From Rostrohypoxylon terebratum (lineage: Eukaryota; Ascomycota; Sordariomycetes; Xylariales; Hypoxylaceae), in contig MU385873.1 of assembly GCA_022497145.1 (NCBI GenBank), positions 124,001 to 188,000 on the forward strand: a stretch of 64,000 nt of DNA, written 5' to 3'. Shown piece after piece: positions 33,820 to 45,685 of this stretch (position 1 is the first letter of the stretch; the number at the start of each line of letters is the position of its first letter). Below the pieces are notes generated by a model. The model made no database searches, was not told the DNA's origin, and worked only from the letters and a program-made list of their open reading frames with translations. The position numbers and the translations under genes were made by a program.

Positions 33820-35428
33820 CTATGCCTTCCATCTCAACAATGTGAATGTGTGCTTCGCGAATATATATTTCCCCTTTCCATCCCATTTTCCTTCGGACAA
33901 ACCAACCTCTTCCTTGCCCTCCTTATTCGTCGCACTAACTCCGGAGCCAGATACGGTATATGCAGCTACATCACCTCCCACGCCCTTAATATCTACGGCA
34001 AAGTCCTCCGTCTCGCTGATATTGGCCACAGCCAAATTCACGAACCCATCATCCCCCAACGCGGCGCTGACGTCTAACCACGGCGCGCCATCCTCACCTA
34101 GCGTGCCCTGAAGCCATGCGGGCTGGGTCTCGCCGGCGTAGGATCCGGAGCGGACGTGCGTAGCAACGGTGTGTCCGCGCATGTACTTGCTAAACAGCAA
34201 TAGCGGCCACCAGGTGGACTGGCGCACAACGCCCTTCTCGGTGGTCATGAGCGGGGAGATGACGTTGACGGTCTGGGCGATGTTGGCCATGCCGATGTAC
34301 TTGGACTGCCTGACGAACACGTTCAGCCAGGAGGCGACGGTCAGGGCATCGGATAACGTGTACTGCTCCTCGGCGCCCTTATCGCCCGGCGCGCGCTCGG
34401 GGTCCCACACATTCCACTCGTCGAAGCAGATCTTGGTCGCGGGTTTCGTGGGCGGGATGTTGTTCTCGATGCGTGCGAGGTCGATAAGCGAGGCGGTGAT
34501 CTGGATCGCGCGCTCCGCTGCCAGCGGAGCCGTGGCGTTCTTCACGTGGTCATTCGACGCCGTGTAGATATGTATGCTATGCATATCGGCCCATCCCACA
34601 CACTGGTTCAGGACGTAGTGATCCCAGCTACTCTGGCCATCCTGGCCACACAGAATCAACACGATGTCCGGATCCAGGAGCCGCAGCGCCTTCGCCCACT
34701 GCGCGGCTTTCTTCGCGTAGTCCTCCCGCGTCATCTGCTCCACCTGCCACGGGCCCCATACCTCGTTGCCCAGGGCCCAGTACTTGACGCGGTACGGCTC
34801 CGGGTGGCCGTTGGCGCGCCGCAGGTTCGCGTAGTGCGTGTCGCGCGTGCCGTTGCAGTACTCGACCCACGCGAGCGCCTCGTCCAGCGTCCCGGTGCCC
34901 ATGTTGAGGCAGAGGTATGGCTCGACGCGGTGCTCCCTGCCCTCGGAGAGCACGTCGAGCCAGCGCATGAACTCGTCCGTGCCGAACTGGTTCGGCTCCA
35001 CGCCGAGCCAGGCCAGCTCGGGCCGCTTCGGACGCGACGCCCGTGGCCCGATCCCGTCTTGCCAGTGGTACGTCGCGACGAAGTTGCCCCCCGGGTACCG
35101 CACGACGGGGATGTCGAGCTCGCGCAGCGCGGTCAGCACGTCCGTGCGGAAGCCGTCGCTGTCGGCCAGGGGCGATGTCGGGTCGTAGATGCCGCCGTAG
35201 ATGCAGCGGCCCATGTGCCTGGTGGATTTGTGAGCAGAGGTGGTCATTTCGGGGTATGTTACATATATATATATGTGGATATATGGATTTAGGTGGTATC
35301 AGAAATGTCAATTGGTCTTACTCGGTGAAGCCTCCGTATGTCATGGGATCTATCTTGGACAGGCGCTTCGCGGCGTCCACCTCGATGAGCGGGGTCTCAT
35401 CCCCGGTGATCTTTGTGAAAGTAGTCAT
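33820..35428 (-). CDS. alpha-L-arabinofuranosidase, GH51
   Basis: Releases terminal arabinofuranosyl residues from arabinan/arabinoxylan oligosaccharides. Exons on the minus strand: 35428-35322 and 35218-33820; the 103-nt intron has donor GTAAGA and acceptor CACCAG (501 aa). It starts MTTFTKITGDETPLIEVD, and splicing joins YGGFTE to HMGRCIYGGIYDP, the usual GH51 opening. The retaining-enzyme residues are visible: acid/base Glu188 in WALGNEVWG and nucleophile Glu303 in ICFDEWNVWD. RYPGGNF and QTVNVISPLMT are further family motifs. The beta-sandwich C-terminal part ends HTFTLLRWKA. There is no signal peptide, so this is the intracellular class acting on imported oligosaccharides. The gene is GC-rich with strong third-position bias, which produces long shadow ORFs. 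Confidence 0.95.
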
Positions 35429-36835
35429 TATTATTATACCTAATTACCGTGACTTCCCAATTCCCTGATAAACACTCGAGAGTCAAAGGTGAAAACAGAG
35501 ACTTGAGAGAAGATACTGTCTTCAAATCAGGTCGCTTGTGTTTATTCATATGGACGGCTACGTGACCTTCCACCCCCTCAAGCATTATGACGACCCACTG
35601 CCGACCGGCGTGCGGGCTGCGGAAAGCTGGCCCATTCGGGCGAATCTCGTCCGCTGGGTGCCGATTGGCGCGCATAACGAAGCGGGAAAGCTAGAAACCC
35701 CGTATCTACCTAGACAATTGCTTGGTTTCGATAGTTCAACGAGACGATCGTTAGAACTCTGAACATCTAGACAGGCGCGCTTCAAAAGGGGTCCTCGGAC
35801 CACATGGATACCCTTAGATAGGGTAAGCGTGTTGGAAGCAAGCATGGCTTGCTTTTTCAGGGGATGCGGTCCCGGTCTAGGTCTAAAGATAGGAAAAGGG
35901 GTGTAGATTTAGCATGTGAGAATATTCGGTTAGCTGCTCGATTAATTTATCAAAAAATTTACCTTGAATATTTGGTTTTTCTTTTTAAGCAGCTCATGTG
36001 AATTTTACTTTTTTCTTTTACCCCGCGGCTGGGTCTTACATCCATGGATAGTACAATACAAGCAGTACGAGTCAGTTTCGTATACAGTATGTACGTAGGT
36101 AAAATAGGTAGTAACTGTAGTAGGATGGTCGCACATAAAAAGTTGGAGTCAACTTGGAAAGCGGGAAAAAAATGTGAAGAAAAGAAAAACCTTAGAATAT
36201 ATTCTCAGCCAACATTAGTCTCATCGACTGATCATTTCCTTTTTACCAATCTCTTCTCTCGTATTATGTATTATATCTTATATCGTATCACATCTCACAT
36301 AGATCTACTCCGAGTATGACATAATGACGCGTTGAAAAAAAAAGGAAAGCACAATACGATCCGTACGATAGGATGATATAACACTGTACCTAATACTGTA
36401 CTACACATCCATCTATATCCAGCTTCTCCCCCCACACCCGACGGGAAGGAACCTGCCTACTTACATGCTACGCGGGGGCCAACTTCCCAGCGCCGCATTA
36501 CACAGTAACGCAGTAATACTCCGTCTCCCCCCACAAAAAGCCCCATTAGGCCAAGTGCGTATTCCCTAGTATACACTCACCCTTCCTACATAGTACACAC
36601 ACATACACACACATATCACACACATATTCACATCCACTACCTGACACCAACGGATAAAACTCTCCATAACCGTCCGAATTAGCTATTCTTCAGGAAACCC
36701 GCCCATTGACAAGTCCGTTTCTTAGAGTTGCCGAGATATCCACCAATTGTCTTGAAACGTTACTTTTCTGAGCTTAGTCGAGAGGGTCCACCGAGACGGG
36801 ATCGAGGAAGGGAGAGAGAGAGAAAGGGAGAGACG
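35429..36835. other. intergenic between divergent genes
   Basis: About 1.4 kb. Contains a CA-rich tract at 36595-36635 and a GA-rich tract at 36803-36832 directly in front of the next ATG. No gene recognised. Confidence 0.6.
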
Positions 36836-37526
36836 ATGAGCACGAACCAGGCCACCGAAGGAGCAGCCTTCGGCTCTGCCAGGCCCGTCGGCATCCCTAT
36901 ACCGGGAGCCGCGGCACCAGCCGAGGCCTTCACGCCCGAGATGCGGGATCGACAGGCGAGAGGGAAGGACCCTTATGAATCGTCTGAAGGGAGTGGCGGC
37001 GACTGTCCGAGCGAGGGCGGTAAGAAGCGTCGGAAGAGCGGGTACGTGTTTCGTCTCTATCACATCGTCTATTTCGAGGCCCCTTATTACATCGTTTCTG
37101 TTGTCTATGATACGTCGTATCGGGGTTCATTTCGACCAAGATGCTCGCGTATACCTGCCGTAGACATTACTCATTAACTAACACAAACCTCCCTGAACAG
37201 TTCCCGCAAAGAGGCCTCCTCGACGGCAGAAAGACGCCGCGTGGCCGCCCAGATCTTGGATAGTCCGGAGTTGCTGATGATGGCAGCGCAGCGTGACAAC
37301 GAAGTATTTTTCACCCCTCCTTCTTGTTCCCCTGTCCACCTTCCCCCCTATTCCCCATTGCCTCTAACAGACAACCCAGAGTATACCAGCGACTCGTTTA
37401 CGATATATGCGCATACTCTGCGGCTTCGATTCGTCCTCCAAGAAGCCACAGCGAGGCGGTCTTGCCACCTCGCGCGTGGCTAGCGGGTCTACGCCGACCC
37501 GTTCCTCTAGGAAGGAGGCTCGGTGA
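36836..37526 (+). CDS. conserved fungal protein of unknown function, 154 aa
   Basis: Exons: 36836-37041, 37201-37303 and 37371-37526; introns are 159 and 67 nt. The N-terminal half is disordered and Gly/Ala/Pro-rich with FTPEMRDRQARGKDPY, then KKRRKSG. The second exon gives AAQILDSPELLMMAAQRDNE. The third must be read in the frame giving TTQSIPATRLRYMRILCGFD; other frames lose this block. I recall this arrangement (ILDxPELLMM ... SIPATRxxxxxILCGF) from many filamentous fungi without an assigned function. The tail is Ser/Arg/Lys-rich. No signal peptide or membrane segment; basic clusters could allow nuclear entry. Confidence 0.7.
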
Positions 37527-38455
37527 TTGATTCGCTAGACCGGACGGGGAGCGAGGTCCGGCGGAGATAGTTGTAGCATCGTAGGTGTAGAGGGGGGGCG
37601 TCTCGTTATATTTGGCTCGGCGGGGAATCGTTCTCGGGAGTCGTCTATCATATACTACCAGGTAATCGAGGGAGACGGCGAGGCCACGGAGAACGAGACG
37701 AGGAGGAGTTGAGGCGGGGACCATAGTGTTGGCGGTTGGTTGTGCTAGCAACCATTTTGTTTATACATATAGAGTACTGGAAAGGGATTCGAGAAGCGGC
37801 GCGACCTGACGTGCGTCTTTTCGCTCGAGCATCTCGCTATCGACTGGACATGGGAAGGACCAGAGCCCGAGTCCGCGGTATAGGCGCACGGTACGCTCTC
37901 TGCTCAGTTCCCCTACCACCCTAATGGATACCCCAAAGTGTGCGCGTCTTTTCTTCCCAACCAAACAAGCATCAATATTAAAAACTCGGCACATTTATCC
38001 GGTGTTAAATATTTATAGGATCACTGTAGAACTCACGTAATTGCGGGGATTGGACCTGGCGGCTTTAACGGGTTTGTTCTTGTTCTTCAGTTCATGATCA
38101 TTCGTCATTCAAAGCAGTAGTACCTAGAAGCTCCTCCTTTGTCTACGGGTAGATTCCATCTCTTTCTCTTATAGACACGGTTCTACTCCTATCGTACCCA
38201 ACAGGAATGGGGTATATGTGCGTGCTAGAATCTGACACCTGTGCTATTTTAATTAAGAAGTCCGAATAATTCAAAGGCCGTTGTTCCGGTATCCCAACAT
38301 GCATGCTTGGCTTGCAACGCCTAAAACGCCGTGATATGATGAGCCTCCATGTATTCTCTATAAAGTTCTCGCAAGATGAGCCTTCATCTAATGACTCGGG
38401 TTTCCCAGATCCCCCAGTTACCAGCCCAGGTTATTCTTCCGACGGCGCATTCTTG
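37527..38455. other. intergenic between convergent genes
   Basis: Spacer between the 154-aa protein gene and the ADAM gene. No gene or notable motif seen. Confidence 0.6.
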
Positions 38456-40831
38456 TTACGCATATCTCATTGTAGGTACTCTCTGCGCCCATTGAGGGTC
38501 GTCCTGCCAGGGTTGTTGTCTTGTCCTCTGGCTGCCTTGTGATCTGGCTGCGCGTGGAGGACGTGAGACTGCGCTCGCTGCAAGTGGGGCACCGTTTCCA
38601 CTCTCCCAACTACTGTTAGGTTGAACGGTCTTCGCTATCTTTCTCCTTCGCACCCTACGCCGACAGGATTGAATAAGGCAGCAGCTGATGGCAAGGAGGA
38701 GAATACCGCCGACAGACGCGGCTACGGGAATGATGATATTCTTATTATCAGAGAAGAATGATCCGACTTGGTCGACGAAACTAGATCCCACACAATTTCC
38801 ATTGGAACAATGTCCGCCGCCTTCGCAAGGAGTACCATCGAGGAAGTTTTGAGCCATATCATAGCAGGCGTTAGGTCCGAGTTCAGATGAGGAGCAACGA
38901 ACTTGACAGGTTTGCGAATCACAGGCTTTCGTGTTAGTGTTGTTCACCAGTGAGCCTACCAGCGTCGAGCATTGCAGATCACGGGAAGTGCACTGTCCAG
39001 AAGCACATGTCAAGCCGGCGCCGCTAGAGCCGCAAGACTGACCGTCCGGTGCACTGACATCGGCAGGGCACGATCCAGATGAGCCACTGCAAGTCTCTGA
39101 AGGATCACATGATCCAGTGCTGTCTCGACAAACTGACCCCGATGATTTAAACTGGCATTGATCCGAACAGCACTCCTCATTAGACGGGTCGCACACGGCG
39201 TTGCCTTTAAATTTGCATGTCGTTGGATCGCAGCAACTGTTGTTACCACACCCGCTTTCGCCGCCGCAGTCACACTGCTCACCAGCTTCTACGATGCCAT
39301 TTCCGCACTGGCTTCCCGTGATCGTGACGACGTTTTGGTTGTTACTCAAACAAGTGGACTTAACACTGTTTCTTCCCATAGCCGAGCAGATGTTACCGAT
39401 AGTACAGGGCGAGAACTGGGTAATGCCTGGTGACGTAGATGGATTCATAATGAAGCCACCGTTGGCGTTACACGAAGAAGTGCTAAGAGGGCAACATTTC
39501 TGCATTGATGATGTACCGTCTGCGCAGGTGTCGGATGTACAGTCGTGGACGGCGCCGAAAGTGTGACCTGATTCGTGGGCGAACACCTGCCATTCAGTTG
39601 AAGTTCGAACAACGACATTAGCCCCTGCAATCGTATCATTTCCAACGGGAGCGGTGTTTGTCGATTGGGAGCAAAGTTGACCCAGCCATGCCAGTCCCAC
39701 TGCAGAACCTGTATTGCATGTGCTTAGAAGTGTCCAGTATGCATTAGTATCGTTATGCATGTTTCTCCACTCCGAGAATAGGTTGAGGCGATCTGTGATT
39801 GTAAAACCGCTGCTGCATGGGAGGTTCCATTGTTCACTTTGTGTTGGCGTGCCTGGACAATCCTTATCGGTTATAGTTAGGTTTTGGATGCCCAAGGAAA
39901 TGTTAAACGAACTCTCGTAGACTGCCGAAGCCGAATTAACTAGTTGGATGACATTGGCGCGTACGTCGCTATTATTATTGAACTGGGCCGTATACGTGCA
40001 ATCCGTAGCGATACCAACCAGAGCTACCTTGCGGGTGGTAGGACAGCCCTGAGTAGACCCGATCGTCTGAGCTAAGTTGACACCAGCGCCATTATTGCCG
40101 GTTGTTCCGTCGATCTGACGCCCGAAGAGCTTACTTGAGTCCACAGCCGACATATCACGGAGATCCAGGCCTCGGTAAACCGGATGTTGATCTTCATTGT
40201 TGAAATCCAGCATATCAGATGAACATGAGGTTCCGTCAAGTCCACGCTTCAATTCCGTCATGTCGAATGAGTTTGGTTGGATGTCCGAGTCTCTCCAAAC
40301 TACCATGTACTCGTCCTCCTCAGAGTGCGCGCTAGGATCGTCTTCGTGTTGCGTTTGCCTATAATTAGAACTGGTCTGAATGTGATGATGGTTCCCGTTT
40401 ACACGAAATGTGCCCTCGAACAACGGTTTCGGCCCGTCTCGATGAACCGTAATCCTCGCCCAACCCGAATTAATCCATTCCAAGTGATCGGGGTGTTGTA
40501 TGAATGCATGACCCTTGAATACTCTGTGACCCATTCTGTCTACCATCTCCTCGCGTACGGTGCCATCAACGCCGATATATCGCACGCTCGCCGTATTGGA
40601 AAGCACGTCATGGTTGGGTTTCAGGGATATTCGGACCTTATCTTGTTCGTTGTGAAGTAGGAATGTGAGGTCAAATGAGGAAAAGGCGTGGACTCGGTTA
40701 GAGGCGGTATGTATGACGGGATTATCGAGGCGACTGATATAATTCAACGCATTTCTTTTTACCGAATGCGCGTCCGAGGATTGTGAAAAAAGCGATAAGA
40801 CGACGGCCGCAGCCCCAAAGAAGCCGCGCAT
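38456..40831 (-). CDS. ADAM-type (disintegrin) metalloprotease
   Basis: Single-exon gene for a 791-aa secreted or membrane zinc protease of the fungal ADAM family (M12B). The ATG at 40831 gives a signal peptide (MRGFFGAAAVVLSLFSQSSDA); the frame is open further upstream but without a better ATG. A propeptide of about 240 residues follows. The catalytic domain has HESGHTFGAVHD (HExxHxxGxxHD) near residues 417-428. A cysteine-rich disintegrin region begins CGNGIVEAGEQCDCGG and contains NSCCDPTTCKFK and NEECCSDQCQFK, then a further Cys-rich segment. A transmembrane helix (IIIPVAASVGGILLLAISCC) lies near residue 700, followed by a basic cytoplasmic tail (RRRVRRRK) ending MRYA. All parts expected of a membrane ADAM are present. 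Substrates in fungi are largely unknown. Confidence 0.95.
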   Translation of the reverse strand: MRGFFGAAAVVLSLFSQSSDAHSVKRNALNYISRLDNPVIHTASNRVHAFSSFDLTFLLHNEQDKVRISLKPNHDVLSNTASVRYIGVDGTVREEMVDRMGHRVFKGHAFIQHPDHLEWINSGWARITVHRDGPKPLFEGTFRVNGNHHHIQTSSNYRQTQHEDDPSAHSEEDEYMVVWRDSDIQPNSFDMTELKRGLDGTSCSSDMLDFNNEDQHPVYRGLDLRDMSAVDSSKLFGRQIDGTTGNNGAGVNLAQTIGSTQGCPTTRKVALVGIATDCTYTAQFNNNSDVRANVIQLVNSASAVYESSFNISLGIQNLTITDKDCPGTPTQSEQWNLPCSSGFTITDRLNLFSEWRNMHNDTNAYWTLLSTCNTGSAVGLAWLGQLCSQSTNTAPVGNDTIAGANVVVRTSTEWQVFAHESGHTFGAVHDCTSDTCADGTSSMQKCCPLSTSSCNANGGFIMNPSTSPGITQFSPCTIGNICSAMGRNSVKSTCLSNNQNVVTITGSQCGNGIVEAGEQCDCGGESGCGNNSCCDPTTCKFKGNAVCDPSNEECCSDQCQFKSSGSVCRDSTGSCDPSETCSGSSGSCPADVSAPDGQSCGSSGAGLTCASGQCTSRDLQCSTLVGSLVNNTNTKACDSQTCQVRCSSSELGPNACYDMAQNFLDGTPCEGGGHCSNGNCVGSSFVDQVGSFFSDNKNIIIPVAASVGGILLLAISCCLIQSCRRRVRRRKIAKTVQPNSSWESGNGAPLAASAVSRPPRAARSQGSQRTRQQPWQDDPQWAQRVPTMRYA

Positions 40832-43299
40832 ATTTAGGTGGGGTGAAGTCCTGCTTCGAGGACAATGTCTTGTTCTCAGCACCCCATACGACGACGCGGT
40901 TCGAATTGTGTCGCCACAGGCGTCTCAATTTTAGGAAATGGGAAATTACAAAATTAAGAACTAATGTCGTCTTTTCCGTCCACCGAAAAGCAATTAACAG
41001 CTTCAGACAAGAGCCAAGATTTCCAAGAAGGAAGGGGGACGGAAGCAAAATGAAACAAGAAGCAGGTGCTCGTAGGGGTGGCCGAGCAGAGACCAGGCCA
41101 AGTATAATCTAGAAGCCAATTGTCGTTAGGTAACGTGAGAAGAGGCTTAGGGCTTGGTTTTGGATTTTTCTAAATTTGTAATCCTGCAATCCTGAAGGCC
41201 CTTAAGGGAATTGGAGGGAAAAGAAAAAGGTACTGTCGGGCTGAACCTGAGCCTGTTGTTCCAAGGTAAAGTTCCGTTTGCTAATCCTCATGTGTATAAG
41301 GAATGGGGAGACACCCAAGTCTTAAACGCTAAAATGATCCCGTCTAATAAATTCGGGGATACGAAGTAGGGTCAAAAACTAAAGTGCCTGCTTGAAGATG
41401 GGAAAAAAGATGGGAAGATGACGAAGGACGGATGATGGCAAAAGAAACGAGAAGCCGATAAACATTGAAATGTTTCAATTACGAATTAGACGGAAACATG
41501 AATAGTGAAAAAGAGCGTAAAAGAGGTTGGAAGAGGAAAAAGATTGGAAGGTGTGGCTGCGCAGGACGAACAAGACGAACAGGACGAACCAAAAAACCCA
41601 AGAATCTTCCAAGACCCTCAAAAGACAAGACATATTAAAAAAAGAGGAGTGGAGAGGAATATGCGAAGAAGGCGCTGGGGAGTTGCTCGCTGAGCCCTGC
41701 ATGAGCAAATTAACCAATCACATCCTTGTTTTGATCTCAAGTGTTAATAAATAGCAGGTGAGACTGGCCTCAAATTGCTCGAATTGACCTCCAAGTCGGG
41801 CTGGGCGGGGGTAGCTGCTACTCACAAACTGTTCCAATACTTGATACTTGATAATACTTAAAACCCGCGAGCCGGCTTGGCAGTCAGCGGATTTGCATCG
41901 CGGTTGCCGTAAAGTACCAATATACGAGTGGATTGTCAAGTCCGTGGCTGAGGAAGCTGCCATCAGCTTTTTCCAACTCAATTTCGTAAATTACAATTTT
42001 TCTTTTAAATTTTCAATTTTTGATAAAACTCGATAAACCAAATCCGTGATACATACGTCCATATCTTGTCAGCATAGTATGTTAATGAGACCTTGAGGCG
42101 AAATCACCCCTGTCCTTATTGTCTCTTATTATGGATCCCCTATGTTGTAAACACATGGATGGTAGCCAAAATTCACCATGTCCGGCTCCAAACTGTTCGT
42201 CCGTTCAGACTCACAAGGTTCTTGTCCTGTTTCAGACTGCTACCGTATTAATAGCCTAACACAGATGGCCTCGCGACTCGAAAAGATATGTGGAATTCCG
42301 GCATACCAACAGCCGAGTTGACTGTTTATATTAAATGTCGTTTACCATGCGGCATGCCGTCTGTGAATTTATCACTTGGAGAAAGAATGTGCTCCTCTCC
42401 AATGGTCGAGACCGTGTCTCCGTCGGTCCGTGCCGTGCCCTGCAGTCTGCAGTGTTGATAATATAAACCTCACTCAACGCCTGTGGTGACTGGCCCTGAG
42501 ACCAACAGCCTTTCCCCCCCTCTCATGTTGTGACACGCTCCTTTGGTTGCCTTAGTCGCCTTCGTCGCTATGTTGTTGTTCTCTTGTTCTCTTGTTCTCT
42601 TGTTCTCCTCTTTCTCCGCCGAGTGTTAAGGCGGCCCCGTGTTTGCTTATCTCCGAAACTATAGCTCTGCGTTTCTCTGACGACACACAGCGCTGACGCC
42701 AGTCCTATACTCAAGACTTTGCCAAGGGGATCGGGTCGCCAACAACTAACTCCAAGTGGCACAAGTGACGCGTCTCCAAGCCTTGGTCTTTCTGTCGGCT
42801 GGCATATTCACTATTCAATTTGGCTCTCCAGAATGGATCCTAGATCTTAACACGAATGGACTGCAAATGGCTTGAGACAATCTCGTGCTACACCACATCC
42901 GTATACAAAAGTGCACTTGGATCTGTCAGGATGAGGCACATACGAATAAGATCGTTCAGCTTGGCACTTTGTGTGACTGGGCGATAGGGCAGCGTCCCGC
43001 CAAGATCAGACCTAATCATCTCACTCACAATGTTATGATTCATCGATTCAGATCAACATGTACACCATTTATACGAATTTTACTGATCCTTATTTTACAG
43101 TTATTTGTTCGCGGGCTGCTGTTCAACCATAGTGTCTAAAGCTTCATTCGCATTGCGCGAAACGCATACGTGAAATCCTACACTCACTTATACCTGACCG
43201 CAATAAAAAGCAAGAAGTTAAGTCCCCCACATGCCACGCATGCCGAATATCTATGTCAGGTTGGTATCAAAAGTTGAAAATTCAGCACCGCCTCGCCCC
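40832..43299. other. intergenic region
   Basis: About 2.5 kb between the ADAM start and the acetyl-CoA synthetase stop, both minus-strand. Contains a TTGTTCTC tandem repeat at 42576-42608 and a short GACGAACA-type repeat near 41566-41590. No gene recognised. Confidence 0.6.
42576..42608. repeat. (TTGTTCTC)4 tandem repeat
   Basis: Four adjacent copies of the octamer TTGTTCTC, the last with a small change, in a spacer. Confidence 0.85.
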
Positions 43300-45685
43300 T
43301 TACTTCTTTCGGGTCTCCCTAACGACGCCAATGATCTTGTCAACTACGGTTGGATCGGATAGCTAGCATGCAATGATTAGCATATTTCCAAGGTAACTAT
43401 GGGGAAGGGGTCCTGGTACTAACCGTCGTCGTGTCGCCAAGCTGGTCTTCCTCGCCAGCCAAGATCTTTCTCAAAATTCGGCGCATGATCTTGCCACTGC
43501 GAGTCTTGGGCAAGTCGGGCACGATGTATACTGCCTTAGGTGCGGCAAAGGGGCCGATACTCTTGCGTACTTGCAAGATGAACTCCTTCCTTAAGGCATC
43601 CGATGCCTCGCTACCGTTCTTGATCGCTACAAACGCGTTGACCGCTTGTCCGGTCAACTCGTCAGCAACGCCAACTACGGCAGCTTCGGCTACAGAGTGG
43701 TGCTCTATCAACGCAGCCTCTATTTCTGCGGTTGATAGACGATGTCCACTGACGTTGACCACATCGTCAACTCGTCCCCGGATCCAGTAAAAGCCCTCGT
43801 GGTCGCGGCCAGCTCCGTCACCGGTGAACTATGATTGGTTAGTAATCTTGAAAATATTATTCCGCGCCGTTTACTTACATAGTAGCCCTTGTACACATTG
43901 AGATATGTGTCCATATATCTCTTATGCGCACCCCAGACTGTGCGGGCCATGCTAGGCCACGGTTGCTTGAAGGCTAGGACGCCCTCAACATCGTTCCCAT
44001 GTATCTCCTCACCGGAAACAGGGTCGATAATAGCAGGTTCTATGCCGAAGAAAGGCAAAGAAGCGCTTCCGGGCTTGGTGGGTGTTACTCCTGCTAAGGG
44101 AGTAATCACGTTTGAGCCAGTCTCAGTTTGCCAGTAAGTCTGCCTGGTTAGAGCCCATTAATTTCAAAATGAGGGTATCATAACTTACGTCGACAATCTG
44201 TGCCTCCTCCTTGCCTACGACTTCGAAGTACCACTTCCATACTTCAGCAGCGATAGGCTCACCGACCGAACCCAGAACCCTCAGCTTTGGCATATGTGCC
44301 TTGACGAAGTCATCACCGGCACGTTTCAATAATCTCAGCGCTGTCGGTGCAACATAGAATTGGGTAACTTCATGTTTCGCGATTATTTCCCAGTATCGCG
44401 AGAAGTTCGGGTAGGCAGGAGTTCCTTCGAAGACCACTGTAGACACACCAAGGAGCAGAGGAGCATACACGACATATGTGTGACCGGTAATCCAACCAAC
44501 ATCTCCACCGCAGAAGTATCGGTCACCGTCATGGATGTCGAACACGTATTTGCCGGTCAGCGCGGCACCGAGAAGATATCCGGCAGTGGTGTGCATAACA
44601 CCCTTCGGCTTTCCGGTCGAACCAGACGTGTAGAGCAGGAAAAGAGGGTCTTCGGAGTTGACGATCTCGGGAGCAATGTACGAAGGCCACTTCTCGACCT
44701 CCTCGTGCCACCATAGGTCACGACCAGCAGTCCAGGGAATATCAGCACCAGTGCGCTTGAAGACGAGCACACCTGTAACATCGGGACATTGCTTGAGCGC
44801 ATCATCCACGATCTTTTTGGTGCCGATTAATTTTCCGCCTCGCTTTCCCTCATCCGTGGTGATAACCACCTTGGACTGGGCGTCGATAACACGGTCACGC
44901 AGGGAGTCGGCAGAGAAACCAGCGAAGACAACGGAATGTACGGCACCGATACGTGTGACTGCAAGGAAAGCAATAATTGCCTCAGGAATCATGGGTAGGT
45001 AGATAGCGACAGTGTCGCCTTTTCGGACTCCCATCTTCTTCAGCACATGCGCAACTCGGCTTACTTCGCGGAGGAGCTGGCTATAGGTCAGATTTCGGCC
45101 TTCGTCCGGCTCATCGGCCTCGTAGATTATGGCGACCTTGTTAGGGTCCTTGAAGGCATGTCGATCAACCAAGTTGTAAGACGCGTTGAGTTGGCCCTCG
45201 ACAAACCAGGCTACATCTCCATTGGCTAGAGATCCGGTACGGACGGTGTCGAAATCCCGTTGCCACGTTAATAGTTCCCTTGCCTTGTTTCCGAAAAACT
45301 TCTCGGGCTCGGTGATGGACTCCTTGTACAGCTGTTGATACTCCTCGATACCTACCATACGTATTAGAAAGATGACTTTCATAACTACCATACGGCTGAA
45401 AACTAAGCGCAATCTTACCACTAAGATGAGGTTTGCTGGGATGCTCTATATTAATATTATGTCAGCTTATCATATTCAGCTCGTTATTGCAGAACACTGC
45501 ATTCTGCATCTTGGCGAATGAGGGGGTCTCACTGTCAAGCATCTTCTGTGGAGGGTCTGTGGCGTTTTTAGTTAGCACCGAGGAGCTTCAATTTTTCGTG
45601 CGCCGGGGCGCGGGTTGGAGAACTCACGGTAGGTATCTACCAGATGGGCCTCAGCGACCACTGGGGCCTTGACTTGGTCACCCAT
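43300..45685 (-). CDS. acetyl-CoA synthetase (acetate:CoA ligase)
   Basis: Activates acetate to acetyl-CoA through acetyl-AMP, needed for growth on acetate/ethanol (facA/acu-5 type). Seven exons on the minus strand: 45685-45628, 45556-45533 (24 nt), 45445-45419 (27 nt), 45351-44189, 44139-43879, 43828-43424 and 43362-43300; 666 aa, normal for the family. Splicing of the two tiny exons gives AEAHLVDTYHPPQKMLDKHPSKPHLSGIEEYQQLY in segments matching the usual N-terminus. Motifs include the AMP-binding loop LLYTSGSTGKPKG, WITGHTYVVYAPL, TYWQTETGSN and GRVDDVVNVSGHR. Near the C-terminus, SGKIMRRILRK carries the lysine that is acetylated in this family. The end is LSDPTVVDKIIGVVRETRKK. The second-last intron uses a GTTAGT donor. 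Cytosolic or nuclear; no presequence. Confidence 0.96.

Noticed and set aside
34546..35292. 248-aa plus-strand ORF over the GH51 gene
   Set aside because: Shadow of a GC-rich coding strand; Arg/Val/Pro-rich translation with no family features.
37398..37751. 117-aa minus-strand ORF
   Set aside because: Overlaps the last exon of the 154-aa protein gene on the other strand and shows no family features.
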